Source: Mesocentrotus franciscanus (Eukaryota; Echinodermata; Echinoidea; Camarodonta; Strongylocentrotidae). Taken from it: a stretch of DNA of 64,000 nucleotides. The stretch lies in NCBI GenBank assembly GCA_037976565.1, contig CP137667.1, positions 33,964,425 through 34,028,424 on the forward strand, written 5' to 3'. The notes beneath the pieces are model-generated. The model saw nothing but the letters and a program-made list of their open reading frames with translations, was not told the DNA's origin and ran no database searches. The position numbers and the translations under genes are program-made. Every line of letters starts with the position of its first letter. Position 1 is the first letter of the stretch. Positions 23,246-34,662 of this stretch are shown here, one piece after another.

Positions 23246-23259
23246 TCACATATAGGGGA

Positions 23260-23995
23260 CGCATGGGGATCGGAAATGTTTGTGCACCAGCTTTTAATTG
23301 AAAAAGTCTGTAGTGAGGTTCTGTACTTTGTCTCTTCCTGGAAATTTTAGTTGAAGCTTGTTTTGTTAATGTCTTTGTTGTTGCTGTTATTGTTGTTGTA
23401 TTATAGGCCTTCGGAAAATGTACGTATATTTTTAATCAAAGGTTACCTTTTTATATACATGTAGGAGTATAAATGACATAATGCTATCGATGTATGAATG
23501 CAGTTGCCATCATGTATTTATATGCCGAATTAAAACAAAAATCTACCAAGAATTCTTACCTTAGCCTTTTAGTGAGTAAAAATTTGTTAAAACATCACAG
23601 AAAATCTGAAACACTGTCTGTTAATCTTCGCTTAAAAAATGAGTGAAAGTTTCAATCATTTGGGAATCGCAGACAAAAAGCACTATATGATATGGCGTCC
23701 GTGCTCGCACGCGTAGACAATTTTAACACGCAAACCAATGGGGATCGCAGTAAACCAATGGGAATCGCAGGATAATGAGGATGAGGGTAGAAACTTTTAA
23801 CTAGGCCCTGTGGGCTATTGCTATGCCCTGTGAGTTGGGCATGGCTTGAAATCACGACTCCAATTTCGACCAATCAGATGGCTAGATTTCTAATGTGAGG
23901 TATATACTGACTTTTATGAATCACGATCGCTTGGGTCTCAAGTTCAAGTTCTGTGTGCAGCTATCATAAATCTATTTGATATTCACATATGATAA
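23260..23995. other. no gene recognised
   Basis: AT-rich with a few repeated phrases (AATGGGGATCGCAG at 23737 and AATGGGAATCGCAG at 23758). No splice-consistent coding segment seen. Confidence 0.4.
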
Positions 23996-23999
23996 AGAA

Positions 24000-24930
24000 A
24001 ATACAGTGCTTTATGTTATAATACAAATAGCATTTAGTCTTCCTTTCAAATGATATAATACAAATGTTGTTAAGTGTCTATGTATGCTTATACAGGCACC
24101 ACATAGCTCTTTCGAAATCATTTCTTCAGTAGAATCTGTACACGATTTTTGCTATCCTTTGTCAGCACATGAAATCATATTTGCCATCTGATCGAGTTAA
24201 TGATTTACATCTCTGACTGGAGCCACAAACACGCGGTTCATAAGTTCTTGTTCTTCATACAGCTTAAATATATGGGTGAATATGACATTAAGAAATAAAT
24301 CGATCAAGAAACACTTGGTTGTATGGGATAACGATGAAAAAGAGATAGGGAGGGAAAACAGCAAGTATTAATGAGGTATATTCCAGTGTTCAATTTTCAA
24401 TTCACCCTTTTTGAAAAGCTATGCATACCAATACATTTATTTACCTTTTTTATCATTAACATTTTGTTCATAAAACTTTTGAGATTTATTTGTAGGTTCG
24501 TGGCAAACAGGTGACCAACTACTTTATGTATTAAATCTACATATAAATAATACAATAATGAGATGACATCATCAACACAAATGACATCACCCCTATGCCA
24601 CCTACCCCGCCCCATTTATCTAAACTGCACTTAACGTATATACATGTACTAAAGGGAAGCAATCGGTTGAACTAATTGAACGGAATGGGACAGTGCACTG
24701 AAATGCCCCGTTCACCAGTTACATGGTAAACTGCGGGGAAAGAGAACGTCGCGGCAAAAAATAACAAACATTTGAATGATGATAACAGTATTAAAGAGAT
24801 GGATTTGTATAGCGCAGCTAGTATATAAATGTACTCTACTTCGCTTGGGAAAAATCCTTATAATGCTATATTACGGCCACACAACCACAATCTGCTTGAT
24901 ATAGACTTTACATGCAAATTTGTTTATTGC
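24000..24930 (+). repeat. duplicated blocks A (24000-24640) and B (24640-24930)
   Basis: Block A matches 33500-33910 (CATATAGCTCTGTCC against CACATAGCTCTTTCG, and TTATGTTTGTCCTCTGATC against TATTTGCCATCTGATC). Block B matches 27600-27675 plus 28311-28525 (GAAATGCCCCGTTCACCA, GGGGAAAGAGAACGTCGCGG, GTACTCTACTTCGCTTGGG). All copies are in the same orientation. Here A and B lie next to block C and the orphan signal exon, so they look like the 5' flank of a duplicated gene. Confidence 0.75.
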
Positions 24931-25059
24931 CATTTTTAGATAAGAGTCGGAGACGGTTGAGTAATAATGGGCATTTACATTGCAAAAAAAAAAACCGTCG
25001 TTTCTTTATCACATTCCGGAGTTTTGTCGGAAGATCGTAGGCAACTAACCGGCCGAAAC

Positions 25060-26000
25060 TCTACCCGTTGTTGTAGTGTAAATGCTCGCTCTAAATCACC
25101 GGTGAATTATTCCGTTTTGGGGGCGACACGATTCTCGTCGCTCTCGTGCCAGCGCATGCGCACAAAGCACCAGACATAGAATTTCTAAACACCTACCGTT
25201 TTTTATGAGTTTTCCCAGCATTTTAAATGGTACTTTAAAATATACGAGCCAAACAAAAATTAAACATTTGGGCAAAACAGAGAGAGATACGTCGATGCAG
25301 ATCACGAATGCGCTGGAAGAGAAAAAAACAAGAGAGAGAGAGAGAGAGAGAGCGAGAAATGGGGAGTTATAAACAAAGAGAATCAAGATCATTTCCAAAT
25401 ATTTATACTGCCAACTGCAAACCTATAGAGCCATATTTGTTTAAATAGAGAATGCATGTTTGTGACCCTAAATAGCATTCAAGCCTATCAGAATACAATA
25501 TTTTATTATCATAAGATCCATGGCATTTGTGTGGTTAATATTAACTTCTGAATATAAGTAAATTTTACAACCGCGCATTTTCACCTCGTGAATGAAAGAA
25601 CTTGAGAATGGAGGATCAAAGGAAAGGGCTGCTTCTCTCGGCATGTGTAAGATGTTTTCTGCTTGCAAGCTTCCTTGCAGGTAATTATTAGTGAATAGTT
25701 AACAGGAGATTATTATTGAATAGTAAACAGGAGATTGAATACAGTTATATATATATATTGGGCCATATGCTTTTAGACCCCTACAATATAATTTCGAAAA
25801 TTCCTCCCGATCACACTCGATTGCGGGAATACATGGTAGTCACGCACTGCAGTGCATAAAGGGATAGGATGTCTCATGATACTGGGGTACCCGTATGCTC
25901 ATCTAAGACGAATGAAAACTACTGTGTCTTCATGCTTGATCTATGGAGTAAACATTTAACGCAGTATGAGTGAGCGTTAGATTAAGGGGTGTTACTAGTA
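25060..26000 (+). repeat. duplicated block C, copy 2 (contains the signal exon)
   Basis: Homologous to 13800-14639. Contains a GA microsatellite at 25331-25352 and, at 25608-25680, an exon-like segment that copy 1 lacks. Confidence 0.75.
25608..25680 (+). pseudogene. orphan signal-peptide exon of an Ig-receptor paralogue
   Basis: ATG to a GTAATT donor, 73 nt, ending in phase 1 and encoding 24 residues: MEDQRKGLLLSACVRC then FLLASFLA. The first exon of the Ig receptor at 34663-34735 is also 73 nt, phase 1, and encodes MSARRKKLLLSGCVFY then ALVSCFLR. The positions of R, K, LLLS, CV and FL coincide. No intact V-domain exon follows. At 26029-26080 a TTTTTAG acceptor precedes a segment with an in-frame stop that may be its decayed remnant. 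I read this as the leftover 5' end of a paralogous gene; expression cannot be judged. Confidence 0.6.
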
Positions 26001-27599
26001 TTGGGTAGGCAGTGCACTTGGATTTATTTTTTAGGCGGTGCTCTGACATCTGCCCCGACGTTGATTTTTATTTCGGGAAAGATGTAGGGACATGATTGTA
26101 ATTGGGTTTTATGTGAGGTTTTGTTTAAGTGTTTATGTTAATTAGGTTAGTGAGCATGGTGAGTGAAACAGGGTTGAAATCAGGAATTCATTTAGTATAC
26201 AATAATTTAAATCATTAAGGATGTTAGCTCATATGCTGCCATAAGGCCACATGCACGCTACCGTTACAGTGCTTTGTACACGCGAGCGCGCTGTCGACTG
26301 GCCGCTTAATTCACGCGAGCGGGCCACAGCTTAGCTGCTTCATGCATGCATGCTCGCATTCGTAATAGCATGTACTGTGCTGAGTGTTTCGCAGGCGCTA
26401 TATATTGATCGCACCAGGGAGGTAAAGAAAGGAGTGGAAACTCTTGTAATTTATTCAAACGCATACGTGAGTTCTAAAGCGTAACAATGGGATGTGTAAT
26501 ATTCCACTTGGCTTTGAAGTTCCATGCATCGAGCCGCTCTTCCACTGTGGGAAATTTCGGAGGCCAGGCACCAGTTTCACATTTATTACAAAATATTAAA
26601 TTACCCGCAAAATTTCAGTGTAAATTATAAACTTTATATGGGGATTGTATTGGGAGTAGTGCATCAAACAATTTTTCAAGATTAGTACTCCGCCCTTCCT
26701 ATAATTTGTGTGCCAGAGTTGGTAAAAGAAAAATTATATCCTGACAAAAACTAAATATTTTAGGATAATGCGCTAATTTGTGCACGTTTTAAATGTCCCG
26801 TTATTTAATCCATGATCTACAATCTTCGATAACTTTAAGTTTGCTAATGCGTGTTTTCGCGTGTTTTTTGTATGTTTGCAGTTGCAAAAAAGGATGAAAT
26901 TACAAAAGTTTGTGTTCGCTTGTTCTACTCATTACACATACAACAATTGATGATAAATCATTGAAAGGGACAGCGAACAGTTGCTGGGATACCATTTTCT
27001 GATGTAGGAATTCTAGATGCTGACATTTCATGCGCTCTTTTAGCTCACCACCTGGTCAACTGTTGCAGATTAGCGCATAACTTTTCGGCGGCTTGGAGCA
27101 TGGGGTCAAAGGAAAGTGGCTTGATTCCACTCCTTTCTTTCACCTCCCTGATCGCACAATCGCCTCCAACAGATTTGTGGCTTGGCACAATGGTGTTAGC
27201 CCTGTGGCGCTTGGGCTGTATTCATTATGGCAGGATAACAGGGGTTAGTAGGGATTATCCATACAAGGTAACTTTGAAACAGTCAGATACACGCGAAGCG
27301 ACATCTTTAATTAGAGTCTTTGGACTGTTTCGAAGCTACCGAAGGTGGATAACTACACTTACGCCCGAACACTATTATGTGTATTATTTTTTTTTTTATA
27401 TAAACTGTTTATATGGAAAATTGTTGTTTGATAAGATCGCCTTCTTCTGTAGGCCTCAACATTGCCGATGTAGTTACATAGTTAATAGCTTTAAAAGAAA
27501 ATCATGGACAATTCTTTTAGAGGATCTAATTTCGTCTTACTTTATCATACTTATCATAACTATTACATTAAACTGCACCATAAATAAGGACAAATAATA
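26001..27599. other. non-coding region with a diverged inverted repeat
   Basis: A GC-rich stretch at 26240-26400 has several GCGAGCG and CATGCATG motifs. The segment 26409-26445 (GATCGCACCAGGGAGGTAAA) is repeated in inverted, diverged form at 27122-27155, so 26400-27160 may be a decayed foldback element. A 165-codon open frame at 27100-27597 ends in low-complexity AT-rich sequence and shows no family features. Confidence 0.4.
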
Positions 27600-27675
27600 C
27601 TCCACTTAATGTGTATATGCCTACATGTAATAATGGTAAGCAAATGATTGAAATAATTGAATGGAATCGGACAGT

Positions 27676-28310
27676 AATGCCTAGGACACATTTGCTCTAC
27701 GGCTAGGATTCGGCGGCCGTACGCCCCCGAAATCGAGAGATACTTGCGGCGGCCGCAGAGAATCTGCGGTGGCCTCAGGATCACCCTAGGGCGTATCCCT
27801 ATTTTTACAGGCCGTACGAGTCGCCGTGGAATTATAACGCGGAGTTATAACTATTTTCATTTCTAGGTTCGCCGTAGCGATTAGACACGCCGTAGCCATG
27901 CCGTAGAGCGGTTTCACGGTGACCGTACGTCGGGCGTACGATGGCCTTGCATGTTATATATTCCAGGTGTGAAGCGGTAGCATATTCCGCACGGTTGCCT
28001 TATGGTCCCCCTTCGGCCGCCTTGCGGGCACCTTAATTGCGGCTACCTTGCGTCTGCCTTAGTATTTGTCAAAAACCTACGGCCGCCGCAGGGACGCCCT
28101 AAGGCGACCGTGCGTCATCACTTCAAAATCCGTACGGCAGCTAGCCGCAGATTTTCTTTCGCCACAAATTCAAAATACGCCGTGCGGCTACCCTAACATA
28201 TGTGACCGCTACCGTATGTGACCGTGGGAATGCTGCGGCGGCCCTATAATTGCTATTGGCGTATATATTTTCGACCGCACGGCCGCGGCGGCAAATGTGA
28301 CCCAGGCATT
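27676..28310. mobile_element. GC-rich TIR transposon, copy A (in block B)
   Basis: Ends AATGCCTAGGACACATTTGC and the inverse of AATGCCTGGGTCACATTTGC, 18 of 20 matching. About 635 bp, full of GCCGTACGGC-like palindromes (CGGCGGCCGTACG, GACCGTACGTCGGGCGTACG) and with no reading frame. It interrupts block B, whose intact copy at 24640-24930 shows the approximate empty site. Non-autonomous DNA transposon, superfamily unknown. Confidence 0.8.
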
Positions 28311-28529
28311 ATTTCAGTGAAATGCCCCGTTCACCATTGACGTGGTAAACAACGGGGAAAGAGAACGTCGCGGCAAAAAATACATTTTAATGATGATAAT
28401 AGTAAAGAGATGGATTTATATAGCGCAGCTACTATATGAACGTACTCTACTTCGCTTGGGTGAAACAAATCCTTATAATGCTATCCTACGGACACACACC
28501 CACAGTCTACTTGATATAGAATTAACCCC

Positions 28530-28600
28530 GATTATCTTTGATTTATATATCTCTGTTCCAAGTTTATCTCCTGAAGTAGAGATATATCTTTATTTAATAT
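28530..28600. other. end of block B
   Basis: Short AT-rich spacer between block B and the next palindromic element. Confidence 0.4.
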
Positions 28601-28734
28601 TGACTGGACTTGAGGGAGATACATAACCACATAATTGCCCAAACAATACTCATATTGCCCCGAGTCAAAGACGAGGGCAATATGGGTCTTGTGAGGGCAA
28701 TATATGTGGTATCTCCCGAAAGTTAAGCCAGTCA
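28601..28734. mobile_element. small palindromic MITE, copy 1
   Basis: Inverted arms TGACTGGACTTGAGGGAGAT and its diverged complement ending AGCCAGTCA, with CCACATA/TATGTGG and ATTGCCC/GGGCAAT inside. The centre is CGAGTCAAAGACGAG, shared with the element at 31769-31910. Confidence 0.7.
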
Positions 28735-28845
28735 TTATTGTTATTGTTATCCAAATCAGACATCTAGAGGAAATACATAAATCAACCATGACAATCTCAA
28801 AGAACTGAACAAACTTTGTCAAACCAGCACTGTGCATCCAGGGGG

Positions 28846-29000
28846 TGATTCACTAACAGCTAAAATCGATCCCAAATGAGATAAAATCGCTCTTAGGCTC
28901 AATATCACTCCTAAGAGCAATATCGCTCTTAGGAACTGATTCACTAAGGCATTTGGGATTGATTTAGCATTAAAATCGCTATTAAGGTTAAGAGTGATCC
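28846..29000. repeat. foldback repeat around CTAAGAGCGAT motifs
   Basis: GGTGATTCACTAA, GCTAAAATCGATCCCAAATG and CATTTGGGATTGATTTAGC form inverted arms. Between them CGCTCTTAGG and CCTAAGAGC alternate. Non-coding, MITE-like. Confidence 0.6.
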
Positions 29001-30269
29001 GGATCACTCTTACTAAATAATAATTATTAGACCGAAGATTTCTGTCTCTTTCGTTCGTTAGCCTCTGATTTGGGTAGGGTCGGCTCCTCTCTTTAGAGAC
29101 AGAAGCCGACCATATAGCGACTGCATTGCAAACTTCTCCTCGCGTCCGAGCATCGTCCGAGCAGTAAACTTATGCCCAAAATACTACATTTTACCCAATG
29201 CATATCCGATGCATTTATTATTGTAAAGTAGGCCTAGGCTAAACTACATCGGTTCCACTTACCAGATTGACAGTATGATGCGTTTAAGGGTCTTTCTTCC
29301 GGATTTTCATCGCCGAAATTGAGCTCCGTGTTGAAATTCTTGCAGCCGTATTTTAAACTGTTGCTGCGCATGAAGGAAGATGACGTCATCCATTAATATT
29401 AGGCTCATGTGCTTCCTTCCTTTTGTCCAGCACAGTCTTGGGCTTCCTGCAAGTTTCGAAGTCTCATCTCTATTAATATTAGGGTTATTCAGATAGTTTT
29501 CATGCAAAGTTTTGTTGTTAAAACAGGTGAAGGCAATATTTTAGTAGCTTGGGCGTTGATTGAAATTCCTTATACGGGAGGAACCCTAGTTAGAAATAAT
29601 ATTGGGCACTTGAAGCTTAGGATCTGGAGAGGCAAGACCTCTTAGCTAATGTCTTAGAGCAGCCGCGGCAGCTAGCCTGCTAGGGATTTGGTGGCTTCAG
29701 CTAGGCCGACAGAGTCGGGCGACGGCAGCATGTTTGGGCTGCACTAGGCGTGCATGGCAGTTTCTTGTATTCCTAGCTTACACCAGAATTGTCTGTACTG
29801 GACACGGGCTGCTCCTGCCTCTTCCAAGCTTTCTTGTCACCAGTTAAACTGTAAGTGAATTATAGTTTATTTCTCTTTTGCAGTAATTTACTTAAGCAAA
29901 TTGTCAGAGACATTAATTAATGGAGAAATAAGATAAGCCTGGATGACAATTATTTAAAGGCTCTTATGACCTGAAGTCTTTAATTGTAAATCATTTTATG
30001 ATTATAGTTTTGCATATATGTAATATTATCCTTGACAGAGAAAAGGAATGTTTCTTATTTCAATATGGATGCTGTTCAGTATTATCTAGTTGTTGAGTGT
30101 TATATGATATCAGAAATATGAAGATATTTTATGAAACTAGAATATGAAGTTAACATTTGCATTTTGATTATTCGTGGAATAATTAGGGTTATTATAACAG
30201 CATAAAGATGAAGACTGTATTTTGTTAAGGATAGGTAGTTTTTATGCCTTGGTATTTTATTATCGAAGA
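29001..30269. other. no gene recognised
   Basis: Moderately GC-rich 29030-29830, then AT-rich. Open frames at 29307-29645 have no splice partners or family features. Confidence 0.4.
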
Positions 30270-30390
30270 TGGTGTTAACTATGGTGTTAACCATGACGTT
30301 AACTATGGCGTTAACTATGGCGTTAACCATGGCGTAACCTTCGATGTAAACCACGGTATAATGTACGGCGTAAACTGTGATGTAAAGTCC
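30270..30390. repeat. imperfect 12-18-bp tandem repeat
   Basis: About eight diverged copies of GGCGTTAACTATGGCGTTAA. On the minus strand this reads as repeated VNAIVN, an artefact of the repeat. Confidence 0.75.
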
Positions 30391-30737
30391 CCGTAACTCC
30401 CATGTGCACTCCAATACCCGAGGTGTCGAGTGTACGGTAGTCCGGCGAACTTATTAGATACTTCGACGAAGACTTCGACCACATTAGACAGTCAACGAGT
30501 TGACTATGGAGTTCATCACCACTTCAAGTTCTTCAGACCAGGTTCTACATTTAAGAAGAGTTAAGGAATTGAACTGAAAGAACTTTTGGACTTGAACTTA
30601 GAAGCAGTGAACTGTTAATTTCAATGTATATATGAAAGTTGCTATTGTGATGTACCAGGGTAGGAAGCTTGGTAGTTTGCTTTACTGGATTGTTTGCAAG
30701 CAAGGTAGAACTTTATATCATTTGAATATGCTTGATC

Positions 30738-30949
30738 CAGTGGCGGATCCCCAAAAAAAAAAATTGTGCTCACTACCCTGGCCCCCAAGGGGTGGGGTTG
30801 GCGTTTCAAAAATTTCGGGTGCCAAAAAAAATTGTGCTCACTACCCCACCCCACTGAGCGAAAAATCGACCGCCACGATTTTCAAATTTTCGCACGAAGC
30901 GGGCCCCCTTTTAGGCCCCCTCCCTTGCCGCCGGCTGGATCCGCCCCTG
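30738..30949. mobile_element. hAT-type MITE with 8-bp target duplication
   Basis: Ends CAGTGGCGGATCC and GGATCCGCCCCTG are inverted repeats with one mismatch. The exact 8-base direct repeat GCTTGATC flanks the element (30730-30737 and 30950-30957), as expected for hAT. It is 212 bp and non-coding. An internal phrase AAAAAAATTGTGCTCACTAC occurs twice. Confidence 0.9.
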
Positions 30950-30957
30950 GCTTGATC

Positions 30958-31124
30958 CGTTATTGAATGTTATGTTCTGTAGTGAACGATAACATTGATT
31001 TTTCTGTACTTTGACTATGTAAATATTGTTTGGAGACTGGAATTAAACTTAATTCCCTTAAAATATTGTGTCACTTGTTACTTTGTCCGAGTTCTGTATT
31101 TAAGCAGTTGTCACTGGACCAACA
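30958..31124. other. no gene recognised
   Basis: AT-rich spacer. Confidence 0.4.
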
Positions 31125-31178
31125 TGCCATCACACCCTCAGCGCGCCGCCCAACCAGGCGCGCCTCGGGGTGATGGCA
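31125..31178. repeat. 54-bp GC-rich hairpin
   Basis: TGCCATCACACCCTCAGCGC pairs with GCGCGCCTCGGGGTGATGGC across a short loop. Isolated in AT-rich DNA. Confidence 0.7.
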
Positions 31179-31536
31179 GGGGATTCAACTATCACTTGAG
31201 CGTATAAAAACATCTAGTCCTCTTGTAGCAGTCGATATAACTATAATATTTCCACTCGTCTCTACACGCAAATTCTATACGGGCAGGGAGACCAAGGAAA
31301 ATACAAAGAATATACCCTTCCGTTTCCACTGCTAATGAAAACTAGGGCAATACGGTTTTGTAAATGACCAGCTGAGATGTCTGATACGGGTATATGAGGC
31401 TTCCAAGGGGTACAATAAATCGGTGTATTCAATATCTTTAGCGCAGTACCCGGATGACCGACCAACATTGTTTTCGTATTGCTCAGTCATCCGGGAACTT
31501 CGACTATTAATATCGATATAATGGCGATATCACACG
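31179..31536. other. no gene recognised
   Basis: Contains ACCCGGATGACCGACCAAC and TCAGTCATCCGGGAACT as a small inverted pair at 31449-31500. No coding signal. Confidence 0.4.
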
Positions 31537-31621
31537 AAATTAGCGCAAAATAAGCGCGACACAATCAAAGGTCCAATATTAGACGGGCGCAAGGCAGGGT
31601 ACGGTTATTTTGCGCTAATTT
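31537..31621. repeat. 85-bp foldback repeat
   Basis: AAATTAGCGCAAAATAA (31537-31553) against TTATTTTGCGCTAATT (31605-31620), spacer about 50 bp. Confidence 0.75.
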
Positions 31622-31768
31622 TTAATCAATGGATTATGTAAATGAGGATTTAAACCATGGGTTACTTAGTAAGTTAAACCTCCTTTGTGAATTCGGGCCA
31701 AAGCCATATTTACCGAGGTAAGTCAAAATTTTGTTATTTCGCTAGTCAGACTAATAATAGATAATAAT

Positions 31769-31910
31769 AATATTGTATGGCTTTGTTTTCGTGTGATACA
31801 AGAAAATATTGCTCTCGCTAAAACAATATTAGACTCGTCTTTGACTCGTCCAATATTGTCATAGCTCGAGCAATATATTCTTGTATCACACTCAAAGCCA
31901 TCCAATATTA
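31769..31910. mobile_element. small palindromic MITE, copy 2
   Basis: Arms TATTGTATGGCTTTG, GTGTGATACAAGAA and ATATTGCTC pair with GAGCAATATATTCTTGTATC and CAAAGCCATCCAATA. The core CTCGTCTTTGACTCG is the complement of the core of the 28601 element. Confidence 0.75.
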
Positions 31911-32223
31911 TATAAATATCCGCTGATTATTAATCATTCATTTACTAACACTTACACGTGTGTCCCAAGTTCAATTATTCTTATTTATAGTGCATCTTTC
32001 AACTCTACATGCAGTACAATGAAAATCCTTAAATAATCCTCATTGACGTACGAAAATATCTCATCAAACTTCTTAGACACGCAATCATCACCGTCCGGAC
32101 AATGCACACGACGCCCCTCAGTCCTGAAAAAGTGAACAGCAAAAAGATATATACATGTATATAAGTGTAGAGAGGAAGGAAGCTGGTGCTGCCTAGTTCG
32201 AAATAATACATACCTAGTTATTT
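31911..32223. other. no gene recognised
   Basis: AT-rich spacer. Confidence 0.4.
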
Positions 32224-32870
32224 ATGCCTAGGTCACATTTGCCGCGGCGGCCGTGTGGTCTAAAATATCTCCGGCCAAAAGCAAGTATAGGGCCGGCGCA
32301 GCATTCCCACGGTTACATACGGTAGCGGTCACATATGTTAGGGTAGCCGCACGGCGTATTTGAATTTGTGGAGAGAGAAAACCTGCGGCTGCCGTACGGC
32401 CTTTGAAGTGATGATGCACAGGCGCCTAAGGGCGTCCCTGCGGCGGCCGCAGGTTTTTGACAAATACCAAGGCGCCCGCGCCCGTACGGGCGCCGTAGGG
32501 CCGCCTTAAGGCTGACCTAGGGCGCCCGTGGAATTCCTGCGGCTACCGCAATTTGTTTGGGGTCCCTATGAGACCCTAGAACAGCCGCACGGCAAACGCA
32601 AGACTACCGAACGCCCGACGTATGGTCGCCGTGGAACCGCTCTACGGCATTGCTACGTCATGTCTAATCGCTACGGCGAACCTAGAAATGAAAACAATTA
32701 TTACTCCGCGTTATAATCCCACGGCGACCAGTACGGCCTGTAAAGATAGGGATACGCCATAGGGTGACCCTGAGGCCACCGCATATTCTCTGCGTCTGCC
32801 GCAAGTACCTCTCGATTTCGGGGGCGTACGGCCGCCGTATCCTTGCCGTAGAGCAAATGTGACCGAGGCA
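32224..32870. mobile_element. GC-rich TIR transposon, copy B (inverted)
   Basis: Reverse-complement relative of 27676-28310, starting ATGCCTAGGTCACATTTGCC and ending GCAAATGTGACCGAGGCA. It shares the GCCGTACGGC-rich interior throughout, with point differences. Confidence 0.8.
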
Positions 32871-33499
32871 GTAGGCTATAATGACATTAATTACATATTG
32901 TATGTGAGATTGTGTGTGTGCATGTGTGTGTGTGTGAGGGTGTGAGAGGGGGTGATAATTTGTTTTATATTACATCTGATTTCGTTCAAATGTTTTCGAT
33001 CCAAATGTATGATTTGTACATTTATTAAACTAATCGAATTATATTATCATCATGAACAAGATTTGTATTTTTTAATAATTATTTGTATTGTTTTGATATC
33101 AAATGAAGTCAATATTTTCAAAAAATACGGAAGAGTGTAAGTTAGGGTGTATGTCAGCAGCAGCAGTAGTAGTAGTAGTAGAAGTATTATGAGTTGTAAA
33201 AGCTGTATAAGTCGTTAGCTAGTTTTTAGGTCGACAACTTCCGATTTTCAAAGCTTTAGATTTCAAGTTTTCAGAGAAATTTTAATCTTTTGACAGACAC
33301 TATAATAGCATAACATTTATATTACTGTAATATATGGCTTACAAGGTTAACGTTGATATTTAATTCATCTATCTAATGTTCCACTTCCGATATGATCTTT
33401 AATTGATGCCGGTAAAGTATTAATTTTCATTTAATTTCATACATATTTTATTGACGGTTTATATGAACAATTTTAAGAAAAGAGATTGTCAACTTTCTC
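32871..33499. other. no gene recognised
   Basis: GT microsatellite at 32900-32945 and a short GTA run at 33160-33180. AT-rich otherwise. Confidence 0.4.
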
Positions 33500-33910
33500 T
33501 TTTTGCTGAGTGTATTGATATTCATACATGATGAACAAACCATCTTGCTTCATGCCATACTACATAGTGTCTAATCATATTTAGACACGTATCATATAGC
33601 TCTGTCCTAATCAGTTCTTTGGCAAACATACACATTGAAATTATGTTTGTCCTCTGATCAAGATAATAATTTACATTTATGAGCGGTAAATGCGTGGGTC
33701 CCAAGTTCATATTCTTGAAATTTCTTTCCCAACATATTAAAGATATTAATTTTATAATTAAATCGATAAAATCATATGTCTTACTTCTGAAAAAAGGAGA
33801 CAGGTGCAAGAGGATAGACACTAAATGAAACCCAATTCTATGTTTAATTATCAAGTCACCATTTGTGAAGAGCTATGACTATTTACAAGCACTATTCATC
33901 AAGCGTAGTC
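33500..33910 (+). repeat. duplicated block A, copy 2
   Basis: Diverged copy of 24080-24430, same orientation. Lies about 0.8-1.1 kb upstream of the Ig-receptor first exon, as copy 1 lies about 1.2-1.5 kb upstream of the orphan signal exon. Confidence 0.65.
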
Positions 33911-34662
33911 ACTGACATTACAATCTGCATTATAAGATCACAAATGTAAAGTAAACTGTGCTTATGCTATTTAATTTTGCCATGTATGTTGCATTATCGT
34001 TTTGTCTTTCGTTTCAAGACGGTTTAACGGTACCATTTATGAACTAGGTATAAACGTGCAATGTAGCTTACCAACTATAGGCACGTTCGACGCAAACACC
34101 TTCGAACAAAGGCTAACATTTCGACCAGACTTAAACCTATGTCGAGCCAATACTATTAGAATACCATCAGGACTTAAAACACACTGGTCGGTATTCTACA
34201 TTCAGTTAAACATGGAACTGGTTCTAAAATCACGTTTAAGAAAATAAAAACTTGGACCACAGACTCAATTCCTTTGTTAAACCTGATTTTTGACTAAAGC
34301 CTCAAGCCCTGCGTCGGGTTTAAATTTAGTAGAAGTGGGTTATTTTGTGGTTTAGTAAACCCAAAGATCAAATTATAAATCATCGAATTAAAAGTGTTAA
34401 TATTAAATAAGATATAAGAATACCAATCAAGAATTTCAGGAGGACCTCCTGCAGTTGAAACGAATGGATCATATTTTATAATTAGTTTCGAATGTAAGAA
34501 GAATAATCTTTAAACACAAGGTCATGTAGGCCGGAACTGTACATTGATCCAAAGGGAACAAATACAACCGCTTGTAAATATTTGTATAATGATGGTATAT
34601 CAGTCATATTTCCGAAGGCAATATAAGATCAATCTAACGCACAAACATATCAACAACCGAAG

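Larger units (their letters stand above)
18748..23250 (-). mobile_element. near full-length L2-type LINE with 2A-like leader
   Basis: From right to left: an ORF1 with RNA-binding/zinc-knuckle text (22756-23245), a 2A-carrying ORF2 start (22443-22195), endonuclease (22229 to about 20900), linker and reverse transcriptase (to 18949), and a 3' end with the hairpin AAGCGCTTT...AAAGCGCT (18775-18812) plus a TTATTA tail (18745-18760). The content and order match the L2/CR1 group. At least three frame changes (near 22205, 20590 and 20150) inactivate it, but the domains are otherwise largely complete. Confidence 0.88.

Noticed and set aside
27100..27597. 165-codon plus-strand open frame
   Set aside because: Second half is low-complexity AT-rich sequence, no domain, no splice partners; its start overlaps a decayed inverted repeat.
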